A stretch of DNA of 24,606 bases, from the IMG/VR virus record IMGVR_UViG_3300017767_000125, positions 1-24,606 of that record; one strand, 5' to 3'. This DNA is from a virus. Position numbers and translations under genes: made by a program. How positions within the stretch are numbered: position 1 is the stretch's first letter; every line of letters begins with the position of its first letter. Shown here one piece after another: positions 1 through 5,729 of this stretch. A model generated the notes under the pieces. That model was not told where the DNA came from and did not search any database. It saw only the letters and a program-made list of their open reading frames with translations.

Positions 1-8
1 AGGTTCAT
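1..8 (-). CDS. Start of a gene running off the left edge
   Basis: An ATG on the minus strand at 8-6 overlaps by one base the TAA stop of the ERF gene, in the TAATG arrangement used repeatedly in this genome. Only two codons (Met-Asn) and part of a third are inside the window, so nothing can be said about the product. By position it would be the next gene of the recombination operon. Confidence 0.4.
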
Positions 9-673
9 TAGTCATTTACGTAAGCATCTAACCAAGTTTGTATGTATGTTACGTGTTTTGGTTCTTGTATGTAATCGCTAAATTTACCTGATTTTTTATC
101 AAAACTAAACTCTACATACATAGCTTCTGTGAGTTGTTTATATAAATCAGTACTGTTTAGATAAAGTTCACCAACTTTTTTAAGGTAATGATCTCTTGTA
201 TCTTTATCAAGAATGGTTGGCATACCAACAGTTTTATTCTTTGTTATTGGTGTTACGTTATCTTTTTTGTTATAAACAGCACCATCATCATCTTTTATAC
301 CTGCGTTTAAATTTAATTTAGCTAATAATAAATATCTTCTTAAATACGTTATTGCACCACCAATATTATATAAATCATTAGATTGGCTACCTTTTGGCAA
401 TAGTATTTCACTAGGTGGTAAAGTTTCTCCTGATGTATGAAAAATACTAACAACTAATATATTTTGACCATCAACTACTTTTGTACTGTTAGAAACAAAT
501 AAACCATTATTAGCTAATGCAGGGTTAACAACCTTAAGTACTTTAGATAAGTCAGCATATTTATATTCAAAGCCACTACCATTTCTTGTAGGAATTTTAG
601 CAGTTTCAGTTTCTACGATTGTACCCACCTCTGTCATAAACTTACACAAGGCTGCTGTTATTTCTTTTGTCAA
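8..673 (-). CDS. erf: ERF-family single-strand annealing protein
   Basis: A 221-aa protein of the ERF superfamily (PF04404), phage recombinases that anneal complementary single strands during recombination and genome circularisation. Hallmarks visible are YKYADLSKV at about residues 37-45, GAITYLRRYLL at 106-116 and the acidic DDDGA at 128-132. Together these are the conserved core of the family. The C-terminal 80 residues are lysine-rich and less conserved. The start is the ATG at 673, preceded by an AT-rich stretch without a clear Shine-Dalgarno. A 53-aa gene lies just upstream on the same strand, and the stop overlaps the start of another gene in TAATG. Divergent plus-strand genes encode a RecB-like and an Hjc-like nuclease fold, consistent with a recombination module. 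Family identity is strong; the actual substrate is inferred from the family. Confidence 0.9.
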   Translation of the reverse strand: MTKEITAALCKFMTEVGTIVETETAKIPTRNGSGFEYKYADLSKVLKVVNPALANNGLFVSNSTKVVDGQNILVVSIFHTSGETLPPSEILLPKGSQSNDLYNIGGAITYLRRYLLLAKLNLNAGIKDDDGAVYNKKDNVTPITKNKTVGMPTILDKDTRDHYLKKVGELYLNSTDLYKQLTEAMYVEFSFDKKSGKFSDYIQEPKHVTYIQTWLDAYVND

Positions 674-701
674 ATTGTTTTATATATTTGCCTTAGTATA
701 A

Positions 702-863
702 CTATGGTTTACCCTTATGGCAATCATGGGTGTTAATAATCTGTCTTAATCGTTCGTTTTCTACTAATGCTTCTGCCAATAGTTCAAAAGGGTCATTTAT
801 CCCTGCTAACTCATTTCTAAGCATTTTCGTACGTCTATTCTTGTCAGCTAATGTACTGGACAT
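702..863 (-). CDS. Small hypothetical protein, 53 aa
   Basis: An ATG-to-TAG reading frame of 53 codons fills the gap upstream of the ERF gene on the same strand. It begins MSSTLADKNRRTKML and ends NTHDCHKGKP. The middle (NDPFELLAEALVENERLRQII) is predicted as an amphipathic, leucine-rich helix, which suggests a short coiled coil. I do not recognise the family. Support for its being real: it fills the space between a minus-strand promoter-like element (TATAAT at 899-894) and ERF, and the composition looks like protein rather than AT-rich noise. It would be the first gene of the leftward recombination operon. Confidence 0.6.
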   Translation of the reverse strand: MSSTLADKNRRTKMLRNELAGINDPFELLAEALVENERLRQIINTHDCHKGKP

Positions 864-893
864 AGCAAAGTAGACTTATGTGCTAAACATAAC

Positions 894-899
894 ATTATA
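894..899 (-). promoter_or_regulatory. Candidate -10 element of the leftward (ERF) promoter
   Basis: Minus-strand TATAAT lies 31 bases upstream of the ATG of the 53-aa gene. No good -35 sits at 16-18 bp: TTGAAT occurs, but with a 21-bp spacer. This is therefore a perfect -10 with a weak or factor-dependent -35. With the opposing promoter at 947-974 it forms a divergent control region. Confidence 0.4.
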
Positions 900-946
900 T
901 ATAGTGTTCGTAAAGTTTTAATTCAATATATCTAGTACATTGATTG

Positions 947-974
947 TTGACATGGGCTAAAAAGGGTCTATATT
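947..974 (+). promoter_or_regulatory. Sigma70-type promoter for the rightward early operon
   Basis: TTGACA at 947-952 and TATATT at 969-974, separated by 16 bp, are close to the sigma70 consensus. The expected transcription start is near 981. This rules out the TTG codon at 973 as a start codon for this transcript and favours the ATG at 1006. Confidence 0.65.
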
Positions 975-988
975 GAACCCTATTAGAA

Positions 989-1024
989 CCCATTACGTAC
1001 CCAAAATGACCCCATTACGTACCC
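989..1024 (+). repeat. 14-bp direct repeat at promoter/start, probable operator
   Basis: CCCATTACGTACCC occurs at 989-1002 and again at 1011-1024, 22 bp apart (about two helical turns). The copies sit just downstream of the -10 element and flank the ATG at 1006. The adjacent gene encodes a ribbon-helix-helix-type N-terminus, and such repressors typically bind tandem sites, so an autoregulatory operator is the natural reading. The repeat lies partly in the 5' coding region, so protein-level constraint is possible but does not explain the copy upstream of the ATG. Confidence 0.55.
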
Positions 1025-1560
1025 GAATAGATGACAACGTTTCAGAAAAAGTAAAAAAAATACAGCCAAGTCACCTGTCAAGACAGGCTTTTATAAACGA
1101 ATTAATACTTTTAGGTATTTTAATGAAATACAAAGAAGAAAATAATATGGCACAATATATATATAAAGATAAAGAATTAGACAAGAAGGGTTTAGAAGCA
1201 AAAGAACAAAAAGAAAAAATTAATAAAAAAGAAAAACAAGAAAAGATAATACCAGAAGACTTAATACACTTAGAAGACTTAATACAAGACTTCTGGAAAG
1301 TTAAGAAAGGTTCTAAATCGATACAGGCTTGGAAACTTCAAATTACAGAATATAGAAAGTTTATAGATAAGTATGGTGAACAAGTTTTAAAAGATCAGTT
1401 AGATGCAGGGGTTCTTGCAGGTACTTGGAAAGGTTTAAAGCTTAGTAACTATGAAGAACAACAGCAACGCATAAACAGGTTTAATAAAGAACCAGAACAA
1501 ACAGCTACGCACCCTAACCAGAAGGTTGTACAGTTTGATGATATGGGGAACTTAATCTAA
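1006..1560 (+). CDS. Ribbon-helix-helix-type DNA-binding/replication-associated protein
   Basis: A 184-aa protein read from the ATG at 1006. A TTG at 973 in the same frame lies inside the -10 element and is rejected for that reason. The N-terminus, MTPLRTRIDDNVSEKVK followed by a helix ending NELILLGIL, fits a ribbon-helix-helix fold: a basic beta strand, a helix, a turn at HLSRQ and a second helix. A lysine/glutamate-rich linker follows. The C-terminal part has aromatic residues and a KYGEQVLKDQL stretch, ending TWKGLKLSNYEEQ; this resembles the C-termini of phage replication-associated proteins. It is the first gene of the rightward operon and the 14-bp repeats overlap its start. Its exact role (repressor, ParB-like accessory or replication protein) is not settled by the sequence. 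Confidence 0.6.
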   Translation: MTPLRTRIDDNVSEKVKKIQPSHLSRQAFINELILLGILMKYKEENNMAQYIYKDKELDKKGLEAKEQKEKINKKEKQEKIIPEDLIHLEDLIQDFWKVKKGSKSIQAWKLQITEYRKFIDKYGEQVLKDQLDAGVLAGTWKGLKLSNYEEQQQRINRFNKEPEQTATHPNQKVVQFDDMGNLI

Positions 1561-1823
1561 TGGATATTTTATTTGGTGGTAGTGCGAGAAGAACACTAAA
1601 CAGAATGGTTAGTAAAGGTCTTATAAAAGTACAAGACTTAGACACACCGCCTGATGGTTGGTTTTTAGCAATGGGCTATGAAAGAGAAACTGGTACAGGA
1701 AAATGGAAAAGAATACAAAAAACACAATATGGTGCAAGACCTTCTATACCAACACATAAATTACCAAAATATATAAATAAGATTACAGGGAAAGTAACTT
1801 TTGATCCTGTAATAGATGGATAA
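1560..1823 (+). CDS. Hypothetical protein, 87 aa
   Basis: An 87-aa basic protein starting in a TAATG overlap with the previous gene and overlapping the next gene by 8 bases, so it is almost certainly translated in a coupled operon. The N-terminal half (SARRTLNRMVSKGLIKVQDL) could be a winged-helix-like DNA-binding segment, since short helix + helix + KGLIKV patterns are typical of such folds. The rest is tryptophan-, glycine- and lysine-rich without a family I recognise. Position between a DNA-binding protein and a nuclease suggests nucleic-acid work, but this is context only. Confidence 0.7.
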   Translation: MDILFGGSARRTLNRMVSKGLIKVQDLDTPPDGWFLAMGYERETGTGKWKRIQKTQYGARPSIPTHKLPKYINKITGKVTFDPVIDG

Positions 1824-2442
1824 TATTAAAAATATTCTTGTACAAGATCCATTTGTACAGTTCTTACCAGAACCACATAAATACTACGATTTAAAACGTA
1901 AAAAATATGTATCAAGATCTATCAGTGATGTTATTAAACCTAATGATTTTGTTAGTAAAAATATGGAAAAGGCAGCAGCTAGAGGTACAACAATTCATGA
2001 GGCTGTACAAATATGGTGCGAAACAAAAGATGAAACATTAGCACTAGCATATGCAAAAGAATTTTCAGGATGGGTTAAGCATCTTATAAATTACAGAATG
2101 TGGAATACATGGGAATGTGTCGTTAATGAGTTACGTATGATAGATAGAAAAAGAGATATTGCAGGTAGTTGTGATGTGATATTGCAGCATAAAGATACTG
2201 GTGTATTATGTCTGGCAGATTTTAAAACGCAAGCAGTTTATAAAAAAAAGAACCATAGTTTACAGATGGGTGGATATGTATCTTTGTTAAATCAAAACTA
2301 TCCAGATATAACTTTATTTACTTGTAGAATTATTTACATAACACCTGATGGGATAAAAACACAAGAATACAATCCAGCAGAATGTATGTATGACTATGAG
2401 GAGGCAAGAGGTTTATACTTTAATAAACAAGTAAAGTTTTAG
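1816..2442 (+). CDS. PD-(D/E)XK nuclease, RecB/Cas4-like exonuclease fold
   Basis: A 208-aa protein with the ordered motifs of the RecB/Cas4-like PD-(D/E)XK clan. They are RGTTIHEAVQ at 56-65 (the GxxxHE helix motif, His61-Glu62), Glu105 in VVNELR, GSCDVI with Asp120, LADFKT with Asp135 and Lys137 (the D-x-K catalytic pair), and QMGGY at 150-154 (the QxxxY motif). All catalytic positions are present, so it should be an active metal-dependent DNase. The partner of an ERF annealing protein in phage recombination is commonly a 5'-3' exonuclease of this clan. That makes an annealase-exonuclease pair plausible here although the genes are divergent. No Fe-S cysteine cluster of the Cas4 type is visible. 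Confidence 0.85.
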   Translation: MDNIKNILVQDPFVQFLPEPHKYYDLKRKKYVSRSISDVIKPNDFVSKNMEKAAARGTTIHEAVQIWCETKDETLALAYAKEFSGWVKHLINYRMWNTWECVVNELRMIDRKRDIAGSCDVILQHKDTGVLCLADFKTQAVYKKKNHSLQMGGYVSLLNQNYPDITLFTCRIIYITPDGIKTQEYNPAECMYDYEEARGLYFNKQVKF

Positions 2443-2448
2443 TTAGGG

Positions 2449-2477
2449 TTGCATTACTTTAGGGTATACCCCATACT
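2449..2477 (+). promoter_or_regulatory. Promoter with GGGTATACCC palindrome in the spacer
   Basis: TTGCAT (2449-2454) and CATACT (2472-2477) are 17 bp apart. The spacer ends in the perfect palindrome GGGTATACCC at 2462-2471, directly against the -10. The same 10-mer is in the promoter at 4104-4132 and in front of the tail operon at 24572-24581. The palindrome ends 41 bases before the ATG at 2513. An operator or activator site for a phage regulator is the simplest explanation. Confidence 0.5.
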
Positions 2478-2512
2478 ATTGTTTAACTGTTGTTCTTTAT
2501 TAATTTACAATT

Positions 2513-2674
2513 ATGTCATTTGAAGAAGAACTAGAACAAATTGACCGAGAGGAATGGTTAGCCAAGTTTGATGATATACAAATTATGAACGCTGCAAAAA
2601 TGTATTTAGAATGGTTAGTAAATTTACCTGATGATTACCAGCCTGACCTTTATCCAGAATATAGATTTTATTAA
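2513..2674 (+). CDS. Small acidic hypothetical protein, 53 aa
   Basis: A 53-codon frame from ATG 2513 to TAA 2674. It is acidic and aromatic: it begins MSFEEELEQIDREEWLAKFD and ends with a tyrosine/proline-rich tail (PDDYQPDLYPEYRFY). The next gene starts two bases after its stop, and a promoter-like element with the GGGTATACCC palindrome precedes it, so it leads a sub-operon. I do not recognise the family. Small acidic phage proteins of this kind are often anti-host or DNA-mimic proteins, but nothing here proves that. Confidence 0.65.
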   Translation: MSFEEELEQIDREEWLAKFDDIQIMNAAKMYLEWLVNLPDDYQPDLYPEYRFY

Positions 2675-2676
2675 TT

Positions 2677-2991
2677 ATGAACGTACAACCAGAACAATTA
2701 CTAAGGCAGATAAAGGTAGCACAACTGCAAATAAAAGAACTTGAAACACAAATTACAGAGAAGAAGATGGTATTAGAAAAATATTATCAAGAAGGTATTA
2801 TTATGAGTTCTTTTAGTATTGATGGTGTTAAGGCAACACGCAAACGTAAACCAGAAAAGTGGGAATATAGTGATACTACAAATCAATTTAAAAAAGATAT
2901 GATAAATGCTATTGAAGACAAACAACAACAGGAAAGAGAAGAAGGTATAGCAGTAAAATTAGAAACTGGCTTTACATGGGCGATGAGATGA
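2677..2991 (+). CDS. Coiled-coil hypothetical protein, 104 aa
   Basis: A 104-aa protein with a long N-terminal amphipathic helix (residues 5-40, LRQIKVAQLQIKELETQI with heptad-like leucines/isoleucines), then a short SFSIDGVKATRKRKPEKW segment and a second charged helix. Phage proteins with a coiled coil followed by a W-x-Y-S-like motif and a helix rich in Glu/Gln are common next to recombination nucleases, but I know no assigned function. It is two bases downstream of the 53-aa gene and overlaps the following gene, so it is operon-coupled. Confidence 0.75.
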   Translation: MNVQPEQLLRQIKVAQLQIKELETQITEKKMVLEKYYQEGIIMSSFSIDGVKATRKRKPEKWEYSDTTNQFKKDMINAIEDKQQQEREEGIAVKLETGFTWAMR

Positions 2992-3254
2992 AAACAACAG
3001 AAAGAGTAGAACAGGCATTTAAAAGGGTTAAAGAATTGCTTAATTTAGTTGCTGATTGGACTAAGAACCCAAAAGAAGACGAATTAACAAAAGAATTTAA
3101 AGATAAGAAACAAAAAATGATAGATGATCTACATAATCAATTAGGTGCTTTAAGTGATCGTTATATGTTTAACCATAAATCAGAATTTGCTACTAAGGAA
3201 TATTTAGTAGAGTATGAAGCACTAAAAAAGAAAATTCAAGAATTAGAAAAATGA
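2988..3254 (+). CDS. Helical hypothetical protein, 88 aa
   Basis: Start chosen at ATG 2988 because it forms the ATGA overlap with the previous stop seen at many junctions here; an in-frame ATG at 2976 would add four residues (MGDE). The protein is almost entirely charged helix (KTTERVEQAFKRVKELLNLV at the start, a KKKIQELEK end) with a YMFNHK turn near the middle. No family is recognised. It ends in ATGA with the HNH endonuclease gene, which itself looks inserted. In an ancestor it may have been directly followed by the Hjc-like gene. Confidence 0.7.
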   Translation: MKTTERVEQAFKRVKELLNLVADWTKNPKEDELTKEFKDKKQKMIDDLHNQLGALSDRYMFNHKSEFATKEYLVEYEALKKKIQELEK

Positions 3255-3754
3255 AAAAAAATAAACTACCACTACCATCTTTAGATATTATTCAAAATAA
3301 ATTTACATATCATATAGATGGATATTTAATATGGAATATAGATGTTATAAATAACCGGATTAAAAAGGGTAATAAAGTTAAAGGTACTTTACATAAAAGC
3401 GGTAATTTAATTTATAAATTTATTGGTGTAAACGGAAAACAATATGCAGAACATAGAATAATTTATTATTTATGCAAAAATGATAATCCAACTGATTTTG
3501 ATATAGATCATATAAATAAAAACACATTAGATAATAGGATTGATAATTTGAGAAAAGTTACAACAAAAGAAAATAATAATAACAAAAATTTATATAAAAA
3601 TAATAAAACTGGTTATTCTGGAATTTATAAAGATTTAGATGGCAAATATAAAGCTAATGTTTTTATTAATAATAAATCATATACGTGTGGTACACATAGG
3701 ACAATTGAACTTGCAATAAATGCACAAAAAAGGAAACAAAAGGAGTTATTATGA
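3251..3754 (+). CDS. HNH homing-type endonuclease with AP2 domain
   Basis: A 167-aa protein with an HNH core: His68 in AEHR, then Asp86-His87 in DIDHINKNTLDNRIDNLR with the asparagines of the motif, then KENNNNK. It is followed by an AP2-like DNA-binding domain at about residues 120-156 (TGYSGIYKD, KYKANVFINNKSYTCGTH). This HNH + AP2 architecture is typical of free-standing phage homing endonucleases that cut a cognate locus and spread by repair. The gene is visibly richer in A/T and in Asn/Lys/Ile codons than its neighbours, a sign of separate origin. It sits between two ATGA junctions, so its insertion left translational coupling intact on both sides. Confidence 0.85.
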   Translation: MKKNKLPLPSLDIIQNKFTYHIDGYLIWNIDVINNRIKKGNKVKGTLHKSGNLIYKFIGVNGKQYAEHRIIYYLCKNDNPTDFDIDHINKNTLDNRIDNLRKVTTKENNNNKNLYKNNKTGYSGIYKDLDGKYKANVFINNKSYTCGTHRTIELAINAQKRKQKELL

Positions 3755-4071
3755 ACCCACAAAAAAACAAAGGTGATAAAGCAGAAAGAGAGGCAGCAGA
3801 TGTATTAAGTACTGAAACAAAATATAAAGTAGAAAGAAGATTTGGTGCAGGTCAGGATAATGATAAAGGCGATTTAGTTGGAATACCAAATTTTTGTATA
3901 CAGGTTGCAGATTGGCAGAATAAATCAGCAGCATGTTTAGTAAAACCTAGAGAAGTGGAACAACAAAGAAAAAATGCGGGTGTAGATTATGCAATGACAA
4001 TGATTAGATTTAGGGGTGGTAATTGGCGTGTTGTTATGACAGTAGAACAGTTTGCAAGATTAATAAAATGA
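3751..4071 (+). CDS. Hjc-like PD-(D/E)XK nuclease fold, possibly inactive
   Basis: A 106-aa protein resembling phage Holliday-junction-resolvase-like (Hjc-type) nucleases. Visible are KGDKAEREAADVL with Glu12, an Arg pair and FGAGQDNDKGDLVG with the catalytic-type Asp41, then a hydrophobic strand and a C-terminal WRVVMTVEQFARL. In relatives the strand after GDL carries E-x-K (as in IEVK); here it reads CIQVADW, with Gln51 and Ala53 at those places. The protein may therefore have lost catalysis, or may use other residues. It starts in ATGA overlap with the HNH gene. Junction resolution is the family role; activity is doubtful from the sequence. Confidence 0.65.
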   Translation: MNPQKNKGDKAEREAADVLSTETKYKVERRFGAGQDNDKGDLVGIPNFCIQVADWQNKSAACLVKPREVEQQRKNAGVDYAMTMIRFRGGNWRVVMTVEQFARLIK

Positions 4072-4124
4072 AGGTATTGGTTGCCTGTGAATATTTTAAT
4101 TACTTGACAGGGGTATACCCTTAA
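4068..4124 (+). pseudogene. N-terminal remnant of a phage methyltransferase-like gene
   Basis: Starting in ATGA overlap with the previous stop, the frame reads MKVLVACEY and then FNYLTGVYP before a TAA, 18 codons in all. MKVLVACEY/F is the very characteristic beginning of a widespread phage SAM-dependent (cytosine) methyltransferase-like family that normally continues SGxVRDAF. After residue 9 the similarity stops abruptly, and the DNA becomes a promoter (TTGACA at 4104). The likely history is that a deletion or replacement removed the body of the gene and left its coupled start codon. A functional 18-aa leader peptide cannot be excluded. Confidence 0.5.
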
Positions 4125-4132
4125 GTAATACT
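4104..4132 (+). promoter_or_regulatory. Promoter with GGGTATACCC palindrome in the spacer
   Basis: A consensus -35 TTGACA (4104-4109) and an AATACT -10 (4127-4132) are 17 bp apart. The spacer contains GGGTATACCC at 4111-4120, directly after the -35. The palindrome ends 40 bases before the ATG at 4161, matching the 41-base distance at the 2462 site. It drives the 48-aa gene and sits inside the methyltransferase remnant. Confidence 0.6.
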
Positions 4133-4160
4133 AAATATACACAACACCAAAAGGTATTTA

Positions 4161-4307
4161 ATGCAAAATTTACTAATGATGTTAGCAGCGTCAGGGTTGT
4201 TTTATACAGCCCTCTCATCTTCTCTATTAGACATGACAGTTACAGATTGCAATGCAGGTATAGAACTAGCGTGTAATGCGATCTCTCGACATACAAAAAC
4301 CCCTTAG
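4161..4307 (+). CDS. Small membrane/exported peptide, 48 aa
   Basis: A 48-codon frame from ATG 4161, with AAGG six bases upstream as a weak ribosome-binding site and a good promoter in front. Residues 1-23 (MQNLLMMLAASGLFYTALSSS) form a hydrophobic helix suitable as a membrane anchor or signal. The polar tail holds two cysteines (DCNAG, ACNAIS) that could pair outside the cytoplasm. A hairpin immediately overlaps its stop. The family is not recognised. Its own regulated promoter argues that it is expressed. Confidence 0.55.
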   Translation: MQNLLMMLAASGLFYTALSSSLLDMTVTDCNAGIELACNAISRHTKTP

Positions 4308-4328
4308 GGGAATCCATCTAAAGGGTTT
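4297..4328. terminator. Inverted repeat between convergent genes, probable bidirectional terminator
   Basis: AAACCCCTTAG (4297-4307) pairs with CTAAAGGGTTT (4318-4328), ten base pairs with one mismatch and a 10-base loop. A mutually exclusive shorter hairpin CCCC-TTA-GGGG exists at 4300-4310. Flanking T-runs are short (TTT on the plus strand; TTT then TTGTAT on the minus strand). It lies between the plus-strand 48-aa gene and the minus-strand gene ending at 4397, where a two-way terminator is expected. Confidence 0.5.
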
Positions 4329-4396
4329 AAGTTGCCTACTGCTTTGCATATCATAGGCATACCAAAAGTAATTTATATTTACACTTAACGCAAGTG

Positions 4397-4579
4397 CTAT
4401 CTAGGTAAACTGCTAATTTTTCTATTTGGAAATAATTGCTGTTCCAAAAATAAAACAGCTTTATCATCAAGATCATTAGAACTTTTTTTGCAAATTTCCT
4501 TTAAAAGACTAATAATTAAATCCTTACAAGCAGAAGAAGAAAGAAATGTAAGTAGTATAGGTTTTAAAATTTTCAACAT
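4397..4579 (-). CDS. Small conserved phage protein, 60 aa
   Basis: A 60-aa protein beginning MLKILKPILLTFLSSSACK, then a leucine-rich helix (LIISLLKEICKKSSNDLDDK) and AVLFLEQQLFP. The pattern of a hydrophobic N-terminus, LLxxLxKxxxNxxDDKAVxxLxxxLF, resembles small proteins I have seen next to lysis or holin genes in marine phages, though I cannot name a function. It is second in a two-gene minus-strand island embedded among plus-strand genes. No clear Shine-Dalgarno precedes the ATG. Confidence 0.6.
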   Translation of the reverse strand: MLKILKPILLTFLSSSACKDLIISLLKEICKKSSNDLDDKAVLFLEQQLFPNRKISSLPR

Positions 4580-4613
4580 TTACTTATGTTATGTATTCTA
4601 ACGATACCAAATA

Positions 4614-4775
4614 TTATCGGTTTTGACCTTCTAATCTGCTAACCGCTTGCGATAACTGGTTTAATCTGTTGTAAATATCTATTATGGTACGTTCTCTACG
4701 GTTACTCATGTTTGACAACACCATGACAAATGCGGTAGCTGCTGCTCCTAGTAAAGCTGCCTGTACTTCTGTCAT
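4614..4775 (-). CDS. Small membrane protein, 53 aa, holin-like layout
   Basis: A 53-aa protein from ATG 4775, with an AAGGA ribosome-binding site nine bases upstream, one of the few clear ones here. Residues 5-21 (QAALLGAAATAFVMVLS) form one transmembrane helix. After a basic patch (NRRER) the C-terminal part (IIDIYNRLNQLSQAVSRLEG) is a heptad-patterned coiled coil. One helix plus a short cytoplasmic coiled coil fits a small holin, a spanin-like accessory or a membrane anchor. No endolysin is in the window to settle it. It shares a 46-bp divergent region with the gene at 4822. Confidence 0.65.
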   Translation of the reverse strand: MTEVQAALLGAAATAFVMVLSNMSNRRERTIIDIYNRLNQLSQAVSRLEGQNR

Positions 4776-4784
4776 TTGCTTAAA

Positions 4785-4789
4785 TCCTT
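4785..4789 (-). promoter_or_regulatory. Shine-Dalgarno AAGGA
   Basis: AAGGA on the minus strand, nine bases before the ATG at 4775. Notable because most starts in this window have no Shine-Dalgarno and rely on stop-start coupling or AT-rich leaders. Confidence 0.45.
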
Positions 4790-4821
4790 AATTATGTCTA
4801 GTATGACTAATAAAACTATTT

Positions 4822-5223
4822 ATGGCAGAAGAAAAGAAAGGGCCACTCCAAAAACTGAAGGAAAACATTACTGATAAAGAAGAGCAATTAGCTTTTATAT
4901 CTGTAATCGTCAGGCTCAGTGTTGTTGCTTGGAGTGGCTTCATAGTATCCCTTAACTACATTTCTTTACCTGGTTACAGTAACGAACCAAAAGATATAAC
5001 TTTTCCAGCAAGTTTGTTAACAGGTGCATTAGCTTCTTTTGGTTTAGAAGGTGCAAAGAAACGTGGAGATGGTACTTTTAAACCTGACGAAAAGCCATTA
5101 AACAAGAAAGAAGTAGAAGCGTTACTAGCGTCACAGTCAGGATCGTACCAAACAGTTAGAATAGAAACACCAATTAAAATCATTGGTGCGGAAATTGTTG
5201 ACCCTAATTCATCCAAAAAATGA
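4822..5223 (+). CDS. Membrane protein with two helices, holin candidate
   Basis: A 133-aa protein with a charged N-terminus (MAEEKKGPLQKLKENITDKEE), one clear transmembrane helix at about 24-47 (AFISVIVRLSVVAWSGFIVS), a short loop and a second, weaker hydrophobic stretch at about 59-75. A lysine-rich cytoplasmic tail includes KPLNKKEVEALLASQSG. Size and topology are compatible with a class II holin. The neighbours, small membrane proteins and exported proteins, suit an envelope-related cluster, but no lysin is seen. Its stop overlaps the next gene in ATGA, so it is translated together with the exported trio. Confidence 0.65.
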   Translation: MAEEKKGPLQKLKENITDKEEQLAFISVIVRLSVVAWSGFIVSLNYISLPGYSNEPKDITFPASLLTGALASFGLEGAKKRGDGTFKPDEKPLNKKEVEALLASQSGSYQTVRIETPIKIIGAEIVDPNSSKK

Positions 5224-5729
5224 AAAAGTTTTTATTACTTGCAGCATTACTAATGCCAGCAGCCCATGCAGATTTAATGCATAAAATGACTAGCTCAACG
5301 CAAATTACAGTTGATGGAGCATATACCATTGCTGAACGTGGTGCTAGTACATATAGCGTATCGGGTTCAAATATTAAAGTTGCATCTGCTGACGATCATT
5401 TTGGTAAATTAGTAGCACCAGCAAGTGCAACCGCAGCAGCGACTTTAGACGCTGGAACATACGACATTAATACAGCAGGGGCAGCATATTCTTTCCAAGA
5501 GTCATTTATTGGTGGAGATGCTTTATATGCAGTCGGTTCTGGTGTTGACGTTTCTGCGGGTGTAATTCCTGATTTACCTGTCTTAGCAAAGACAACCACC
5601 TACAGTGGTGGAGTTGCTGGAACTTTAGCTGGTACTGTGTTATCTAATAACACCAATACTTGTACTGCTGGCGGTGCTGGTACAACTTGTATCGGTCAAT
5701 TTGTCACAGAGTTGAGTATTCTAGATTAA
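5220..5729 (+). CDS. Exported Ala/Gly/Ser/Thr-rich protein (first of three)
   Basis: A 169-aa protein with a textbook Sec signal peptide: MKK, a hydrophobic core FLLLAALLMPA, and AHA before Asp at a predicted cleavage site after residue 17. The mature part is beta-rich and low in charge, with a STYSVSGSNIKV segment, a YSFQESFIGGDALYAVGSG segment and a TAGGAGTTCIGQF end. It has two cysteines near the C-terminus that could form a disulfide. I remember similar proteins in marine cyanophages, always without an assigned function. It is coupled upstream (ATGA) to the membrane protein and downstream (TAATG) to a second exported protein. Confidence 0.75.
   Translation: MKKFLLLAALLMPAAHADLMHKMTSSTQITVDGAYTIAERGASTYSVSGSNIKVASADDHFGKLVAPASATAAATLDAGTYDINTAGAAYSFQESFIGGDALYAVGSGVDVSAGVIPDLPVLAKTTTYSGGVAGTLAGTVLSNNTNTCTAGGAGTTCIGQFVTELSILD

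Noticed and set aside
973-1005. TTG at 973 as the start of the RHH-type protein
   Set aside because: It lies inside the -10 element of the promoter, so it is not on the expected transcript; ATG 1006 is used instead.
2464-2476. NtcA-type site GTA-N8-TAC at the first palindrome
   Set aside because: The spacing is seven bases, not eight, and the other two palindrome copies do not keep it.
3749-3934. Minus-strand 61-codon frame opposite the Hjc-like gene
   Set aside because: Leucine/tyrosine-rich antisense shadow with no regulatory context.
4974-5216. Minus-strand 80-codon frame opposite the membrane protein, and 5396-5599 opposite the first exported protein
   Set aside because: Both lie wholly antisense to coupled, better-supported genes.
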